A stretch of DNA of 53,960 bases from Deltaproteobacteria bacterium (lineage in GTDB: Bacteria > Myxococcota_A > Polyangia > Polyangiales > Sandaracinaceae), in contig JAFLCL010000030.1 of assembly GCA_017303575.1 (NCBI GenBank), forward strand, positions 1-53,960, written 5' to 3'. Below the pieces are notes generated by a model. That model saw only the letters and a program-made list of their open reading frames with translations, was not told the DNA's origin and made no database searches. Position 1 is the stretch's first letter, and the number at the start of each line of letters is the position of its first letter. A program made the translations under genes and the position numbers. Below, piece after piece: positions 33,190 through 41,345 of the stretch.

Positions 33190-34964
33190 TGGAACGCGTG
33201 TCGCGCTCGCTTCTCGTGTCGTTCGCGCTCGTGCTGAGCGCTTGCTTCACCCCCGTCTCGGAAGGACCGCCCGTCGGCTACGAGCGCACGCTCGACGCGT
33301 GCACCAACCGCTTCGACGACGACGGTGATCGCCTCCTCGACTGCCGCGATCCGGACTGCATCCGTCAGGGCTTCTGCAACCGTCGCATCCCTGTCGTGCC
33401 CTTCCTCGAGCCCGAGAACACGCCCGAGAAGTGCACGGACTTCATCGACAACGACGACGACGGGCGCTTCGACTGCGGCGACAGCGACTGCTTCGTGATG
33501 CTCGAGCTGTGCTGCTCGATCGAGTTCGACGACGTCGCGTGCAGCAACGGGATCGACGACGACGGCAACGGCTTCGCCGACTGCCAGGACTCGGGCTGCT
33601 CGCGCAACCCGTTCGTCACGGTGTGTGAGGTCGAGACCGACTGCTCGAACAACATCGACGACGACGGCGATCGACGACCGGACTGTCTCGATCAGGACTG
33701 CGAAGAGGCGGTCGAGTGCCACCGCGGCGAGACGTCGTGCAACGACGGTGACGACGATCGCGACGGAGCAGCGGACTGCGACGACCCCGACTGTCGCGGC
33801 ACTGCGGCGTGCGTGCCCGGCGGCGAGCAGGCCTGCGACGACGGTGACGACGACGGCGATGGACGCGCGGACTGCGACGACTTCGACTGCTACCTCGACT
33901 TCGCGTGCCGCGGCCCCGAGAACACGCTCGCGCGCTGCGTCGATCGCAACAACAACGACGGAAGCCGCATCCCCAGGCCCGGTGGCATGGGGACGATCCC
34001 TGCGCTCGACTGCAACGACCCCACCTGCGCGAGCCTGACCGGCGACGATCTCGTCAGCTTCACGGCGTACTGCGAGGCGCTGCGTGGTGAGGAGACGAGC
34101 CTCGACCGATGTCAGGACGGCAGCGACAACGACGGCAACGGCTTCACGGACTGCAACGACTTCAGCTGCTCGCGTTCGGGGTCGCCCGAGGCGATCGCGT
34201 TCTGCGCGACGCTCGTCGAGAACGACCTGCCCGGCTGCAGCGACGGCGTCGACAACGACCGCGACAACTTCACCGACTGTGAGGACTTCTCGTGCTCGGA
34301 CGCCGCGCGCGGCGCGACGCCCGCAGCGGTCGAATTCTGTGCGTCCTCGATGGGCGAAGAGAACTCGCTCGAGGCCTGCTCGGACGGCGTCGACAACGAC
34401 GACAACGGCTTCATCGACTGCAACGACTTCGCGTGCACCGACACGATGCGCGGCGCGACTCCGGAGGCGATCGCCTACTGCGACGAGCTCGAGGAGGCCT
34501 CGCTCGAGGAGTGCAGCAACGGCCTCGACGACGACGGTGACGGCTTCGCGGACTGCGCAGACTTCAGCTGCTCGCGCTCCGAGGACGTCGATGTCGCGCG
34601 CGCGTGCGTCACCCTGACCGAGCGCAGCTTCACGCTCTGCACCGACGGCCTCGACAACGACGGCAACGGGTTCGGCGACTGCCAGGACTTCTCGTGCCGC
34701 TCGGTCATCGAGGCCTTCGTCGACCACGACGCCAGCGGTGACCTCGTGCCCAACGGCTTCCAGCGCTCGCCCTGTCAGGAGAGCGTGGGCGCGATGCCCG
34801 AGTTCGCGCGCGCGAACTGCATGGACGGTCGCGACAACGACGACGACGGCTTCGTCGACTGCGAAGACTGGGACTGCAACTGGAACCCCGTCACGCGCGA
34901 CCTCTGCGAGGTCACCTTCCCGCCCGAGCTGATGCTCGAGCCGCGCCCTCAGGTGTGCGGCTGA
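33189..34964 (+). CDS. Lipoprotein with 13 Cys/Asp-rich repeats
   Basis: This 591-residue protein has a lipoprotein signal (lipobox LSAC). Its body is almost entirely 13 repeats of the form C-x-D/N-G-x-D-N/D-D-G-x-G-x-x-D-C-x-D-x-D/S-C. Examples are CSNGIDDDGNGFADCQDSGC and CQDGSDNDGNGFTDCNDFSC; the seventh is degenerate, with a long insert. The DxDxDG spacing resembles calcium-binding loops of thrombospondin type 3 and MopE-like repeats, with a disulfide bridging each unit. It should be a calcium-rich surface or periplasmic scaffold. It overlaps the nuclease gene by one base (TGATG). Binding partners are unknown, and the cluster suggests nuclease or DNA capture. Confidence 0.82.
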   Translation: MERVSRSLLVSFALVLSACFTPVSEGPPVGYERTLDACTNRFDDDGDRLLDCRDPDCIRQGFCNRRIPVVPFLEPENTPEKCTDFIDNDDDGRFDCGDSDCFVMLELCCSIEFDDVACSNGIDDDGNGFADCQDSGCSRNPFVTVCEVETDCSNNIDDDGDRRPDCLDQDCEEAVECHRGETSCNDGDDDRDGAADCDDPDCRGTAACVPGGEQACDDGDDDGDGRADCDDFDCYLDFACRGPENTLARCVDRNNNDGSRIPRPGGMGTIPALDCNDPTCASLTGDDLVSFTAYCEALRGEETSLDRCQDGSDNDGNGFTDCNDFSCSRSGSPEAIAFCATLVENDLPGCSDGVDNDRDNFTDCEDFSCSDAARGATPAAVEFCASSMGEENSLEACSDGVDNDDNGFIDCNDFACTDTMRGATPEAIAYCDELEEASLEECSNGLDDDGDGFADCADFSCSRSEDVDVARACVTLTERSFTLCTDGLDNDGNGFGDCQDFSCRSVIEAFVDHDASGDLVPNGFQRSPCQESVGAMPEFARANCMDGRDNDDDGFVDCEDWDCNWNPVTRDLCEVTFPPELMLEPRPQVCG

Positions 34965-35006
34965 TCCGCTCTGCGACTCCGCTCCGCGCCTCCGCTCTGC
35001 GACTCC
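34965..35006. repeat. Direct repeat in the gap within the nuclease cluster
   Basis: TCCGCTCTGCGACTCC occurs twice (34965-34980 and 34991-35006) with ten bases between, immediately after the stop of the repeat-lipoprotein gene. It fills most of the 81-bp gap to the barrel protein gene. Confidence 0.6.
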
Positions 35007-35045
35007 CATTCGATTCCGCGACGCATGTCGCGCCCCGAGATGCTC

Positions 35046-36722
35046 ATGAACCGACTCAGGCTCCACCTCCTCGCTCTCTCGCTGTTCGCGCTCCCGCTCG
35101 GCGCCGCGCCCGCGCTCGCTCAATCGAGCGACGCGCCGATGCCGGACGAGGTCGCACCGCAGGCCGTGCCCGACACGCACGAGCTGCAGTCGGTGCAAGC
35201 CGCGACGCCCGTCAGCGCGCAGGAGCGCATGTGCGAGGACGGCTCGGACGACGACGGCGACGGCATGATCGACTGCGCCGACGCGGACTGCTTCGACAGC
35301 GCGCGCTGTCAGGCGGGCGGCGGTGAGGAGCGCACCGATCGCGCGTGCAGCGACTGGGTCGACAACGATGGTGACGGCGCGACCGACTGCGACGACGCCG
35401 ACTGTCAGAGCGAGCACATCCGCACCTGCCGCGGCAGCTGGCGCTCGGCGAGCTCCAGCACGGCCGTGCAGGGCTCTGGGGCGGTGGGCGAGAACGAAGA
35501 GTTCCCCGAGCTGCCCGAGGGCGCGACGAGCGCCGAGGATCTCATCGGTCAGGGCGGCGACGCCGACGGCGAGCGCAGCGATCAGACGTGCTCGGACGGC
35601 GTCGACAACGACCGCGACGGACGCACGGACTGCAACGACTTCGGCTGCCGCTTCGATCCCGACATCTCGGTCTGTCAGGCGCAGCCCGGCATCCGCTTCT
35701 CGGTCGTGGGCGGCGTCGGCGGCTCGGTGCAGCTGAACTACAACCAGGACGGCTCGGACGCCGGCAACGTGCCCGAGGCGCGCTTCACGCTCCTTCAGCT
35801 CCGCGCGCTCGGCCCGATCCCGTTCATCCAGAACTCGTTCTTCCTCATCCAGATGCGCGCGGACGAGCAGCTCCGCGTGAACTTCGTGATGTTCAACCTG
35901 CCGATCGGGACCGACGGCCACTACTTCAACCTCAACAGCGGCTCGGGCCTGCTCACGACGGCGTTCGTCATGTCGGCGGCCAACTACCCGCTGCTCACGC
36001 CGCCGTTCTACGTCGGCAACATCGCAGAGCCGGGCAACGGCTTCTCGGTCGAGGTCGGCGGCCCCTTGCCCGATCTGTCGAGCATCGTGCGCTACCGCGC
36101 GTTCGCGGCGGCGGGCTCGGGCCAGGGCACGGGCAACGTCGGCGGCCGCTTCTTCAGCTCCGACGATCGCAACTTCGCGTGGACCGGCGGCGCGCAGTTC
36201 CTCCTCGATGCCGTCGGCCGCACCGATCGTTTCGACAGCCTCTTCGTGTACACGCCGAACCAGCTCTCGTTGCAGTTCACGGCGGGCGGTCGCTACGACC
36301 AACGTCCGAACGAGCGCGGCATCCTGTGGCAGGCGGGCTTCTTCTTCCGCTTCTGGCACATCCTCCTCCGCGGCGATTACTTCGGTCGCTACGTGATGGA
36401 CTACAACGCGATGAACACCGCGTACAACGTGCAGCTCAGCTTCCTCCTCGTCCCGCGCGTGCTCATGCTCGCGGCGGACGTGGGTGGCCTCTACCGCAAC
36501 GCGCCGTACCAGAACCTGCCGGGCGGCGATCGCACGCCCGAGGGCGTGAGCTACCAGCCGGAGCAGACCAACTGGCGCGTGGGCCTCAACTGGTTCTTCT
36601 GGCGCCGCACCGGCATCGCGACGCTCGTCTACGGCGAGACGTACCGCGAGTTCGATCCGGGCAACCCGCTGCGCTTCCCGACCGAGCGCCTGATCCAGCT
36701 CGAGGCGAGGTTCCGGTTCTGA
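35046..36722 (+). CDS. Cys/Asp-repeat protein with outer-membrane beta-barrel domain
   Basis: This is about 558 residues, with start at 35046 (earlier in-frame ATGs at 35025 and 35040). The signal peptide ends PALAQ. Three Cys/Asp repeats of the same type as the previous gene follow: CEDGSDDDGDGMIDCADADC, CSDWVDNDGDGATDCDDADC and CSDGVDNDRDGRTDC. From about residue 215 the sequence alternates like a transmembrane beta-barrel, with aromatic girdles (FFLIQMRADEQLRVNFVMF, WQAGFFFRFWHILLRGDYF) and a final LEARFRF ending in Phe, the usual Bam signal. It is probably a porin-like channel in the outer membrane. The stop overlaps the second nuclease gene (TGATG). Confidence 0.83.
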   Translation: MNRLRLHLLALSLFALPLGAAPALAQSSDAPMPDEVAPQAVPDTHELQSVQAATPVSAQERMCEDGSDDDGDGMIDCADADCFDSARCQAGGGEERTDRACSDWVDNDGDGATDCDDADCQSEHIRTCRGSWRSASSSTAVQGSGAVGENEEFPELPEGATSAEDLIGQGGDADGERSDQTCSDGVDNDRDGRTDCNDFGCRFDPDISVCQAQPGIRFSVVGGVGGSVQLNYNQDGSDAGNVPEARFTLLQLRALGPIPFIQNSFFLIQMRADEQLRVNFVMFNLPIGTDGHYFNLNSGSGLLTTAFVMSAANYPLLTPPFYVGNIAEPGNGFSVEVGGPLPDLSSIVRYRAFAAAGSGQGTGNVGGRFFSSDDRNFAWTGGAQFLLDAVGRTDRFDSLFVYTPNQLSLQFTAGGRYDQRPNERGILWQAGFFFRFWHILLRGDYFGRYVMDYNAMNTAYNVQLSFLLVPRVLMLAADVGGLYRNAPYQNLPGGDRTPEGVSYQPEQTNWRVGLNWFFWRRTGIATLVYGETYREFDPGNPLRFPTERLIQLEARFRF

Positions 36723-37348
36723 TGAACGCGCGTCGCCTCATCGCCGTCCTCGCGTCCGCGCTCGCCCTCTCGGCCTGCCCGTACCAGCCCGTGCTCGACG
36801 AGCCGTGCGAGTACGCGGCGGGCACAGGCAACTGCTTCGACGAAGAGCGGTCGTTCGTGTTCGACGACGCGCGCGTCGACGCGATGGATCTCGCCTCGCT
36901 CCCGCAGTCTCCCGCCGCGTGCCGCGATCCCGAGCGCGGCCGCCTCGTGACCGTCGCCGACGGCGACACCTTCGACGTGCTCACCGACGACGGCGAGATG
37001 CTGCGCGTGCGCTTGCTCGGCGCCGACACGCCCGAGACCTACGACGCCACGGGCATGCTCCACTGCTACGGCGCGGACGCGAAGATCTTCTCGGAGCAGC
37101 TTCTCGGTCGCCGCGTCGCGCTCACGTTCGATCGCGGCTGCATGGACCGCTTCGATCGCACGCTCGCCTACCTCTGGCTCGGCCCGGGCGAGAACGATCT
37201 CTGGCAGCGGCAGCTGATCCGTCGTGGCTACGCGAGCGTGCTCGTGCTGGCGCCCAACGACTTCATGGAGTCGACGTTCCGGGGCGACGAGGGCATCGCG
37301 AACGCCGAGCGACGAGGCCTCTGGGAAGAGTGCCGCAGCGAGCCCTAG
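36722..37348 (+). CDS. Lipoprotein staphylococcal-nuclease-fold protein 2
   Basis: This 208-residue lipoprotein has lipobox LSAC (Cys19) and a compact SNase domain (about 72-205). Catalytic and metal residues are intact: VADGDTFDV (Asp80, Asp82), MLRVRLLGADTPE (Arg97, Glu105) and DRFDRTLAYLWL (Arg146). It ends with the typical AERRGLWEEC helix. It should be a calcium-dependent phosphodiesterase acting on DNA or RNA outside the inner membrane. It is the last gene of the cluster and closer to classic thermonuclease than the first nuclease of the set. Confidence 0.9.
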   Translation: MNARRLIAVLASALALSACPYQPVLDEPCEYAAGTGNCFDEERSFVFDDARVDAMDLASLPQSPAACRDPERGRLVTVADGDTFDVLTDDGEMLRVRLLGADTPETYDATGMLHCYGADAKIFSEQLLGRRVALTFDRGCMDRFDRTLAYLWLGPGENDLWQRQLIRRGYASVLVLAPNDFMESTFRGDEGIANAERRGLWEECRSEP

Positions 37349-37392
37349 TCGTGGCGCGCGGCGCGTGAGACGCGGACGACGGAGCTCATCGC

Positions 37393-38412
37393 ATGGCGGC
37401 GCGTAAGTCGACCAGAGGCCCCGCGAGCACTCCGTTCGCAGCCCCCGATCGCATCCGCACGTTCGTTCATCCCGACGGACGCAGCTACGAGCTGCAGGTC
37501 ATCGACTGCCGCGTCTACGAGAGCTGGGTGAACGCGGGCCATGGGGGTGGCGCGAACGTCTCGACGCGCGACGACGACGACGACGCGTCCGACTTCGCGC
37601 GGAAGAAAGCCGCCAACCTCACGAAGAAGGGCTACGTCGAAGGCCCCGAGCGATCAGGGCGCGTCGCCGATCGCAGCGCGAACGTCGTCGAGGTCCTCCG
37701 CAGCGATCTCGATCACGCAGGTCGACCGCGGAGCGACCTCCAGCCGCTCGCGGGACACGAGCACACGTATGCGTGCAGCAACGTGTCGGTCGGCGAGTGG
37801 GTGATCACCAACGACGAGGGCACACGCGCGATCCTGCTGCGGTGCGTGATCCACGGCAGCACGCTCACAGCGCAGGCACGCGACGCGCTCTCGCAGCACA
37901 TCCTCGCGGTGCTCGCGGAGCAGCGTGACGCGATCTTCGCGGACGAGCGCACGCCGGTGCGGGCGTTCGCCCTCGGCCCGCTCGGCGCGCCCTTCGCGCG
38001 CCTGATCGTGCTGAGCCCCACCGTCGAGAACCACGTCGTCCAAGGACGCTTCACGGTGAGCCGCAGCGTGTTTCGTGCGTTCCCCGCGTTCGACTGCGAG
38101 ATGCGTGAGGTCGACTCGGTCGCCGTCGCCGAGGCGCGCGTCGTGGGACCCGGCGCGCTCCGCACGAGCCGATGGGACCGCGCGCCTCATCCCGTGCTCG
38201 ATCTCGCCTACGTCGAGGACGCGAGCGCGACGCCGACCTTCTTGGTGCATCCGCCCGACCGCCTCGAGGCGCTGCTCGTGCGTGGTCTCGCGACCCTGAA
38301 GACGACGGAGGTCCACGCGCGCAACCACCGCGGCGAGGTGCGCCGCTTCGTCCGGGGCCAAGCGCCTCCAGCCCTCGACGAGCTCCGCGTGTTCTTCGGC
38401 TTCGCGCCGTGA
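37393..38412 (+). CDS. WGR-like domain protein
   Basis: This 339-residue cytoplasmic protein has an N-terminal region (about 20-85) that follows the WGR pattern: RTFVHPDGRSYELQVIDCRVYESWVNAG, then FARKKAANLTKKGYVEGP. The Trp-Gly-Arg core itself is replaced by a Gly-rich turn and an Asp run. The rest (90-339) is unfamiliar mixed alpha/beta sequence with no signal or membrane helix. WGR modules occur in PARPs and in MolR-type proteins next to DUF4132. A DUF4132-like protein without WGR lies 23 kb away. The assignment rests on weak pattern similarity. Confidence 0.6.
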   Translation: MAARKSTRGPASTPFAAPDRIRTFVHPDGRSYELQVIDCRVYESWVNAGHGGGANVSTRDDDDDASDFARKKAANLTKKGYVEGPERSGRVADRSANVVEVLRSDLDHAGRPRSDLQPLAGHEHTYACSNVSVGEWVITNDEGTRAILLRCVIHGSTLTAQARDALSQHILAVLAEQRDAIFADERTPVRAFALGPLGAPFARLIVLSPTVENHVVQGRFTVSRSVFRAFPAFDCEMREVDSVAVAEARVVGPGALRTSRWDRAPHPVLDLAYVEDASATPTFLVHPPDRLEALLVRGLATLKTTEVHARNHRGEVRRFVRGQAPPALDELRVFFGFAP

Positions 38413-38427
38413 GCCCCGTGGGCGCGA

Positions 38428-39078
38428 CTACTTCCTGCGACGCGCTTCGATCGTCGTGCGCGCGCTCTCGACGACGAACGCGAAGTAGGGATCGAGATCG
38501 GGGTGGCGGTCGCCGTCGGGGAAGAGCAGACGCTCTTCGATCAGCGGCAGCGCGATCGCGGACAAGATCATGCGCGAGAAGTGCGCGACCTCGTCGGCGC
38601 TCACCTGCCCGCTGTCCACGTAGTGCGCGAGCATGATGCGCGTGAGCTCGCTCGACTGCTCCACGAACATCTCGCGCAGCTTCGGCGTGAAGCTCCGCTT
38701 CTCGGCGGCGAGCACGAACATGAAGCGCACCAGCAGCGGCCACTCGGTGTGGTCGTAGAGGTAGCGAACGTAGAGCGTGAGCGCGGCGGGAAGATCGGCG
38801 ATGTCGTCGGGCGCGTACGGCTCGCCCGCGATCATCGTGCCCGCGCCCCCGATGCCGAAGTACTCGAGCACCTGCTCGACGAGCTCGTCCTTCTTGCGGA
38901 AGTAGTGATAGAGGCTCGGCTGCTGGATGCCGAGTCGACGCGCGAGCTCGCGCAGGCTCGCGCCCGCGTAGCCGCGCTCCGCGAAGAGATGCAGGGCCTC
39001 ACGCAGGACCTCGCGGTGACGCGCCGGGTACTGCTCGCCGCGCAGCCGCGGCATGCCCTCGACGCGGTGCGCGTTCAC
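38428..39078 (-). CDS. TetR-family transcriptional regulator
   Basis: This 216-residue protein has an N-terminal TetR helix-turn-helix (about 18-65): LREALHLFAERGYAGASLRELARRLGIQQPSLYHYFRKKDELVE. A ligand-type helical C-terminal domain follows, with PAALTLYVRYLYDHTEWPLLVRFMF and a Met-rich late helix. The GTG at 39078 gives a short extra N-terminus; Met9 is an alternative start. It follows the 39793 gene with a one-base gap and is probably the last gene of a minus-strand unit starting at 41249. The ligand is unknown. Confidence 0.9.
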   Translation of the reverse strand: MNAHRVEGMPRLRGEQYPARHREVLREALHLFAERGYAGASLRELARRLGIQQPSLYHYFRKKDELVEQVLEYFGIGGAGTMIAGEPYAPDDIADLPAALTLYVRYLYDHTEWPLLVRFMFVLAAEKRSFTPKLREMFVEQSSELTRIMLAHYVDSGQVSADEVAHFSRMILSAIALPLIEERLLFPDGDRHPDLDPYFAFVVESARTTIEARRRK

Positions 39079-39079
39079 G

Positions 39080-39793
39080 TCACTCGCCGCGCCGGATGCG
39101 CTCTTCGCGCTCCACGATCGCGCTGATCGGCAGCACGCCCTTGGGTCGATCGACCACCGTGCGCGGGCCCTCGTGCGTGCGCGCGATCGGCGCCTCGCGG
39201 AAGCCCACGGCCGCGAGCGCCTCGGCCGCGACGCCGATGGGGATCGTCAGCGTCATCGTGCCGTTGCGCACCTCGACGCGACCCTTGGGCGTGACCTCGA
39301 TCACGCCCGCCTCGGCGCGGAGCCAGACCGCGATCTCGGCCTCGCTGAGCGACTTGGGGAGGCCCAGCGAGACGCAGCCCGCCTTCGCGAGCGTGATCGC
39401 GCGGTCCGCGGGCATCCCGATCACCGCCTCCGCGAACGCCTCGAAGCTCACGATGCTGTAGCCGCGGTAGGTGCCGCACGCGTACACGACGGCGAGCGCC
39501 TCGCTCAGGCGCGCGCGCGTCTCGTCGTTCACCGGCGCGCTCATGGCCTCGAGGATGCGCGCCACGTGCGCCTCGTAGACCATGCGCGCGTCGGCGTTCT
39601 TGAGGCCGGGGATCAGCGCGACGACGCGCGGATCGTGCAGGCGCCCGCTCTGGATCTGTCGCCGCCAGATCGCGTCGTCGTCGCCGCGCGCGAACGCCTC
39701 GAGCTCGGGCGACAGACGCTTCCGATCCTGCGGAGCACGCTTGACGATGCGGTCGGTGGGCTCGCGCTCGGGCGAGCGACGCTTGGTCGCCAT
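39080..39793 (-). CDS. Hypothetical protein of the GHKL-fusion operon
   Basis: This 237-residue protein has a basic N-terminus (MATKRRSPEREPTDRIVKRA) and a helical middle (RLSPELEAFARGDDDAIWRRQ; VVALIPGLKNADARMVYEAH). A C-terminal part carries an EVTPKGRVEVRNGTMTLTIPIG strand pair. There is no signal, membrane helix or known motif. It lies between a GHKL ATPase-protease fusion (13 bp upstream) and the TetR regulator (1 bp downstream), so it is expressed with them. Function is unknown. Confidence 0.72.
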   Translation of the reverse strand: MATKRRSPEREPTDRIVKRAPQDRKRLSPELEAFARGDDDAIWRRQIQSGRLHDPRVVALIPGLKNADARMVYEAHVARILEAMSAPVNDETRARLSEALAVVYACGTYRGYSIVSFEAFAEAVIGMPADRAITLAKAGCVSLGLPKSLSEAEIAVWLRAEAGVIEVTPKGRVEVRNGTMTLTIPIGVAAEALAAVGFREAPIARTHEGPRTVVDRPKGVLPISAIVEREERIRRGE

Positions 39794-39806
39794 GAGGAGC
39801 GCGGGT

Positions 39807-41249
39807 CTAGCACCCTCGGAGCAGCGCGGCGAGGCTGGGATCCTCGGCCATCCGCCGCGCGAGCAGGCCGGCGAGGAACTGGAGGCGATCGACGAAGCGG
39901 TGATCGTGCTCGGGCGTCACGAGGTGCGCGAGCTCGTGCAGCACGATGCCGAGCGTGTGCGGATCGAGGAGATCGTCGAAGCGCAGGCGCCCCGCGACGT
40001 TGAACGAGACGATGCGCGAGGTGACGTCGGTGCGCGCCTCCTCGAGGAGGCCGAGGCCATCGGGCACGGCCGCGTAGAAGCGCACGCGTACGTGGCTGCC
40101 CGCGATCTCCTTCGCTAGCGTGCGCACCGCGCTCGAGAAGCGGAGCTGCGTCTCGTTCGGATCCACCTCGACGCCCGACAGCTCCGAGGCCCGACGCGCC
40201 ACGAAGTCCGCGCTCGTCTCGAGCACGCGACCGAGCGCGACGTACGCGCCGTGCGAGAGCGAGGCCGCCTCGACGATGTGGGCGCCGAGCTGGCGCGCAC
40301 GATCGTCGGCCGCGACGCTCCGCGTGTCGGTCGCCGTCGCGCCGAGCACCGAGCCCTTGGGGAAGATCTTCGAGACGTAGGCGTCGAGCAGCGTGGTCGT
40401 CACGGGCCAGCGCGCGATCACGTCGTTCACCCAGTCCGCCCGCAGATCGCGGCGATCGAGGTAGCGGTGCAGCATCGCCTCGAGCAGCGTGGCCTTCACA
40501 GCGAGCGCAAAGCGCTCGGGCACCTGATCACGCGCGTCGCCGAGGGGGATGCGCTGACCGACGTCCACGTGCCACGGCACGTTCCAGCGCTGGACGGGCA
40601 CGCCCATCTCGAAGAGGCGCGGCTCTTCGCCACGTCGGGGCGTGTACGCGACGAGCGTCGTGGCGCGCATCACGGCGCGCTCGACACCCGAGTCGACGGC
40701 CACCGTCTCGAGCTCGCAGCTCGGCAGGCCGAGCAACGGGCGGGGACGACGCACCACGCGACCGTCGATGCGCAGCGTCACGCCCTCGGGCGGGATCGTC
40801 ATGCGCAGCACCTCGACGGCGCGAGCCCGCTCGTCGTCGCTCGTCGTGCGACCGAGCACGAGGCGCGTGCCCTCGGTGCGCACGCTCTCCTCGCGTCGAC
40901 GGCCCTCTTCGCCGAAGGTGATCGTGGCCCCCGTGGTCTCGACGCGCGCGCGCTCGCACGTCGAGAGCAGCTCCTTGAGCCCGCGGCCCATGCGACCGCG
41001 GCGGGTCGGGTCGTCGACCTTGTCGCTGAGGAACACCGTGTAGACCAGCCGCTCGTCGCTGATGCCCACGGGGGCGTCGTCGATCACCACGATCTCGTCG
41101 GCGCCGAGCTCGACCGCGATGTTCGTCGCGCCCGCGTCGAACGCGTTCTGCACGGCCTCGAGCAGCAAGCGACCGAGCGGCCGCTCGCGGGCCCGACGCA
41201 CGAGGCCCTCGTCGGAGATCTCGAACCACCGCTCGCGTCGCGCTCGCAC
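39807..41249 (-). CDS. GHKL ATPase fused to an HExxH metallopeptidase-like domain
   Basis: This 480-residue protein starts at the GTG at 41249. The N-terminal Hsp90/gyrase/histidine-kinase-type ATPase (about 1-200) shows the N-box LLLEAVQNAFDAGA (Glu31, Asn35), the G1-like IVVIDDAPVGI and the lid GRMGRGLKE (85-93). A middle domain follows (200-420). The C-terminus has LGIVLHELAHLVTPEHDHRF with His438, Glu439, His442 and His448, a gluzincin pattern like SprT/YgjP proteases (HExxH plus third His). The ATPase could gate proteolysis or act as a chaperone. The neighbours 39793 and TetR form its operon. I know of no characterised member with this order. Confidence 0.82.
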   Translation of the reverse strand: MRARRERWFEISDEGLVRRARERPLGRLLLEAVQNAFDAGATNIAVELGADEIVVIDDAPVGISDERLVYTVFLSDKVDDPTRRGRMGRGLKELLSTCERARVETTGATITFGEEGRRREESVRTEGTRLVLGRTTSDDERARAVEVLRMTIPPEGVTLRIDGRVVRRPRPLLGLPSCELETVAVDSGVERAVMRATTLVAYTPRRGEEPRLFEMGVPVQRWNVPWHVDVGQRIPLGDARDQVPERFALAVKATLLEAMLHRYLDRRDLRADWVNDVIARWPVTTTLLDAYVSKIFPKGSVLGATATDTRSVAADDRARQLGAHIVEAASLSHGAYVALGRVLETSADFVARRASELSGVEVDPNETQLRFSSAVRTLAKEIAGSHVRVRFYAAVPDGLGLLEEARTDVTSRIVSFNVAGRLRFDDLLDPHTLGIVLHELAHLVTPEHDHRFVDRLQFLAGLLARRMAEDPSLAALLRGC

Positions 41250-41345
41250 GAGGCCTCTAGGATGCCACGAGGCCCTCCCTCCTTGGGAGCGAGGGGATCT
41301 CCACTCACGGGGCCCGTGCTAGGACCGCGCCCCGCAAGCCAGCGC

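Noticed and set aside
33102..36359. A 1085-codon open frame antisense to the nuclease cluster
   Set aside because: It runs opposite to the Cys/Asp-repeat genes, has skewed Val/Arg/Ala composition, and exists only because stop codons are rare at this GC content.
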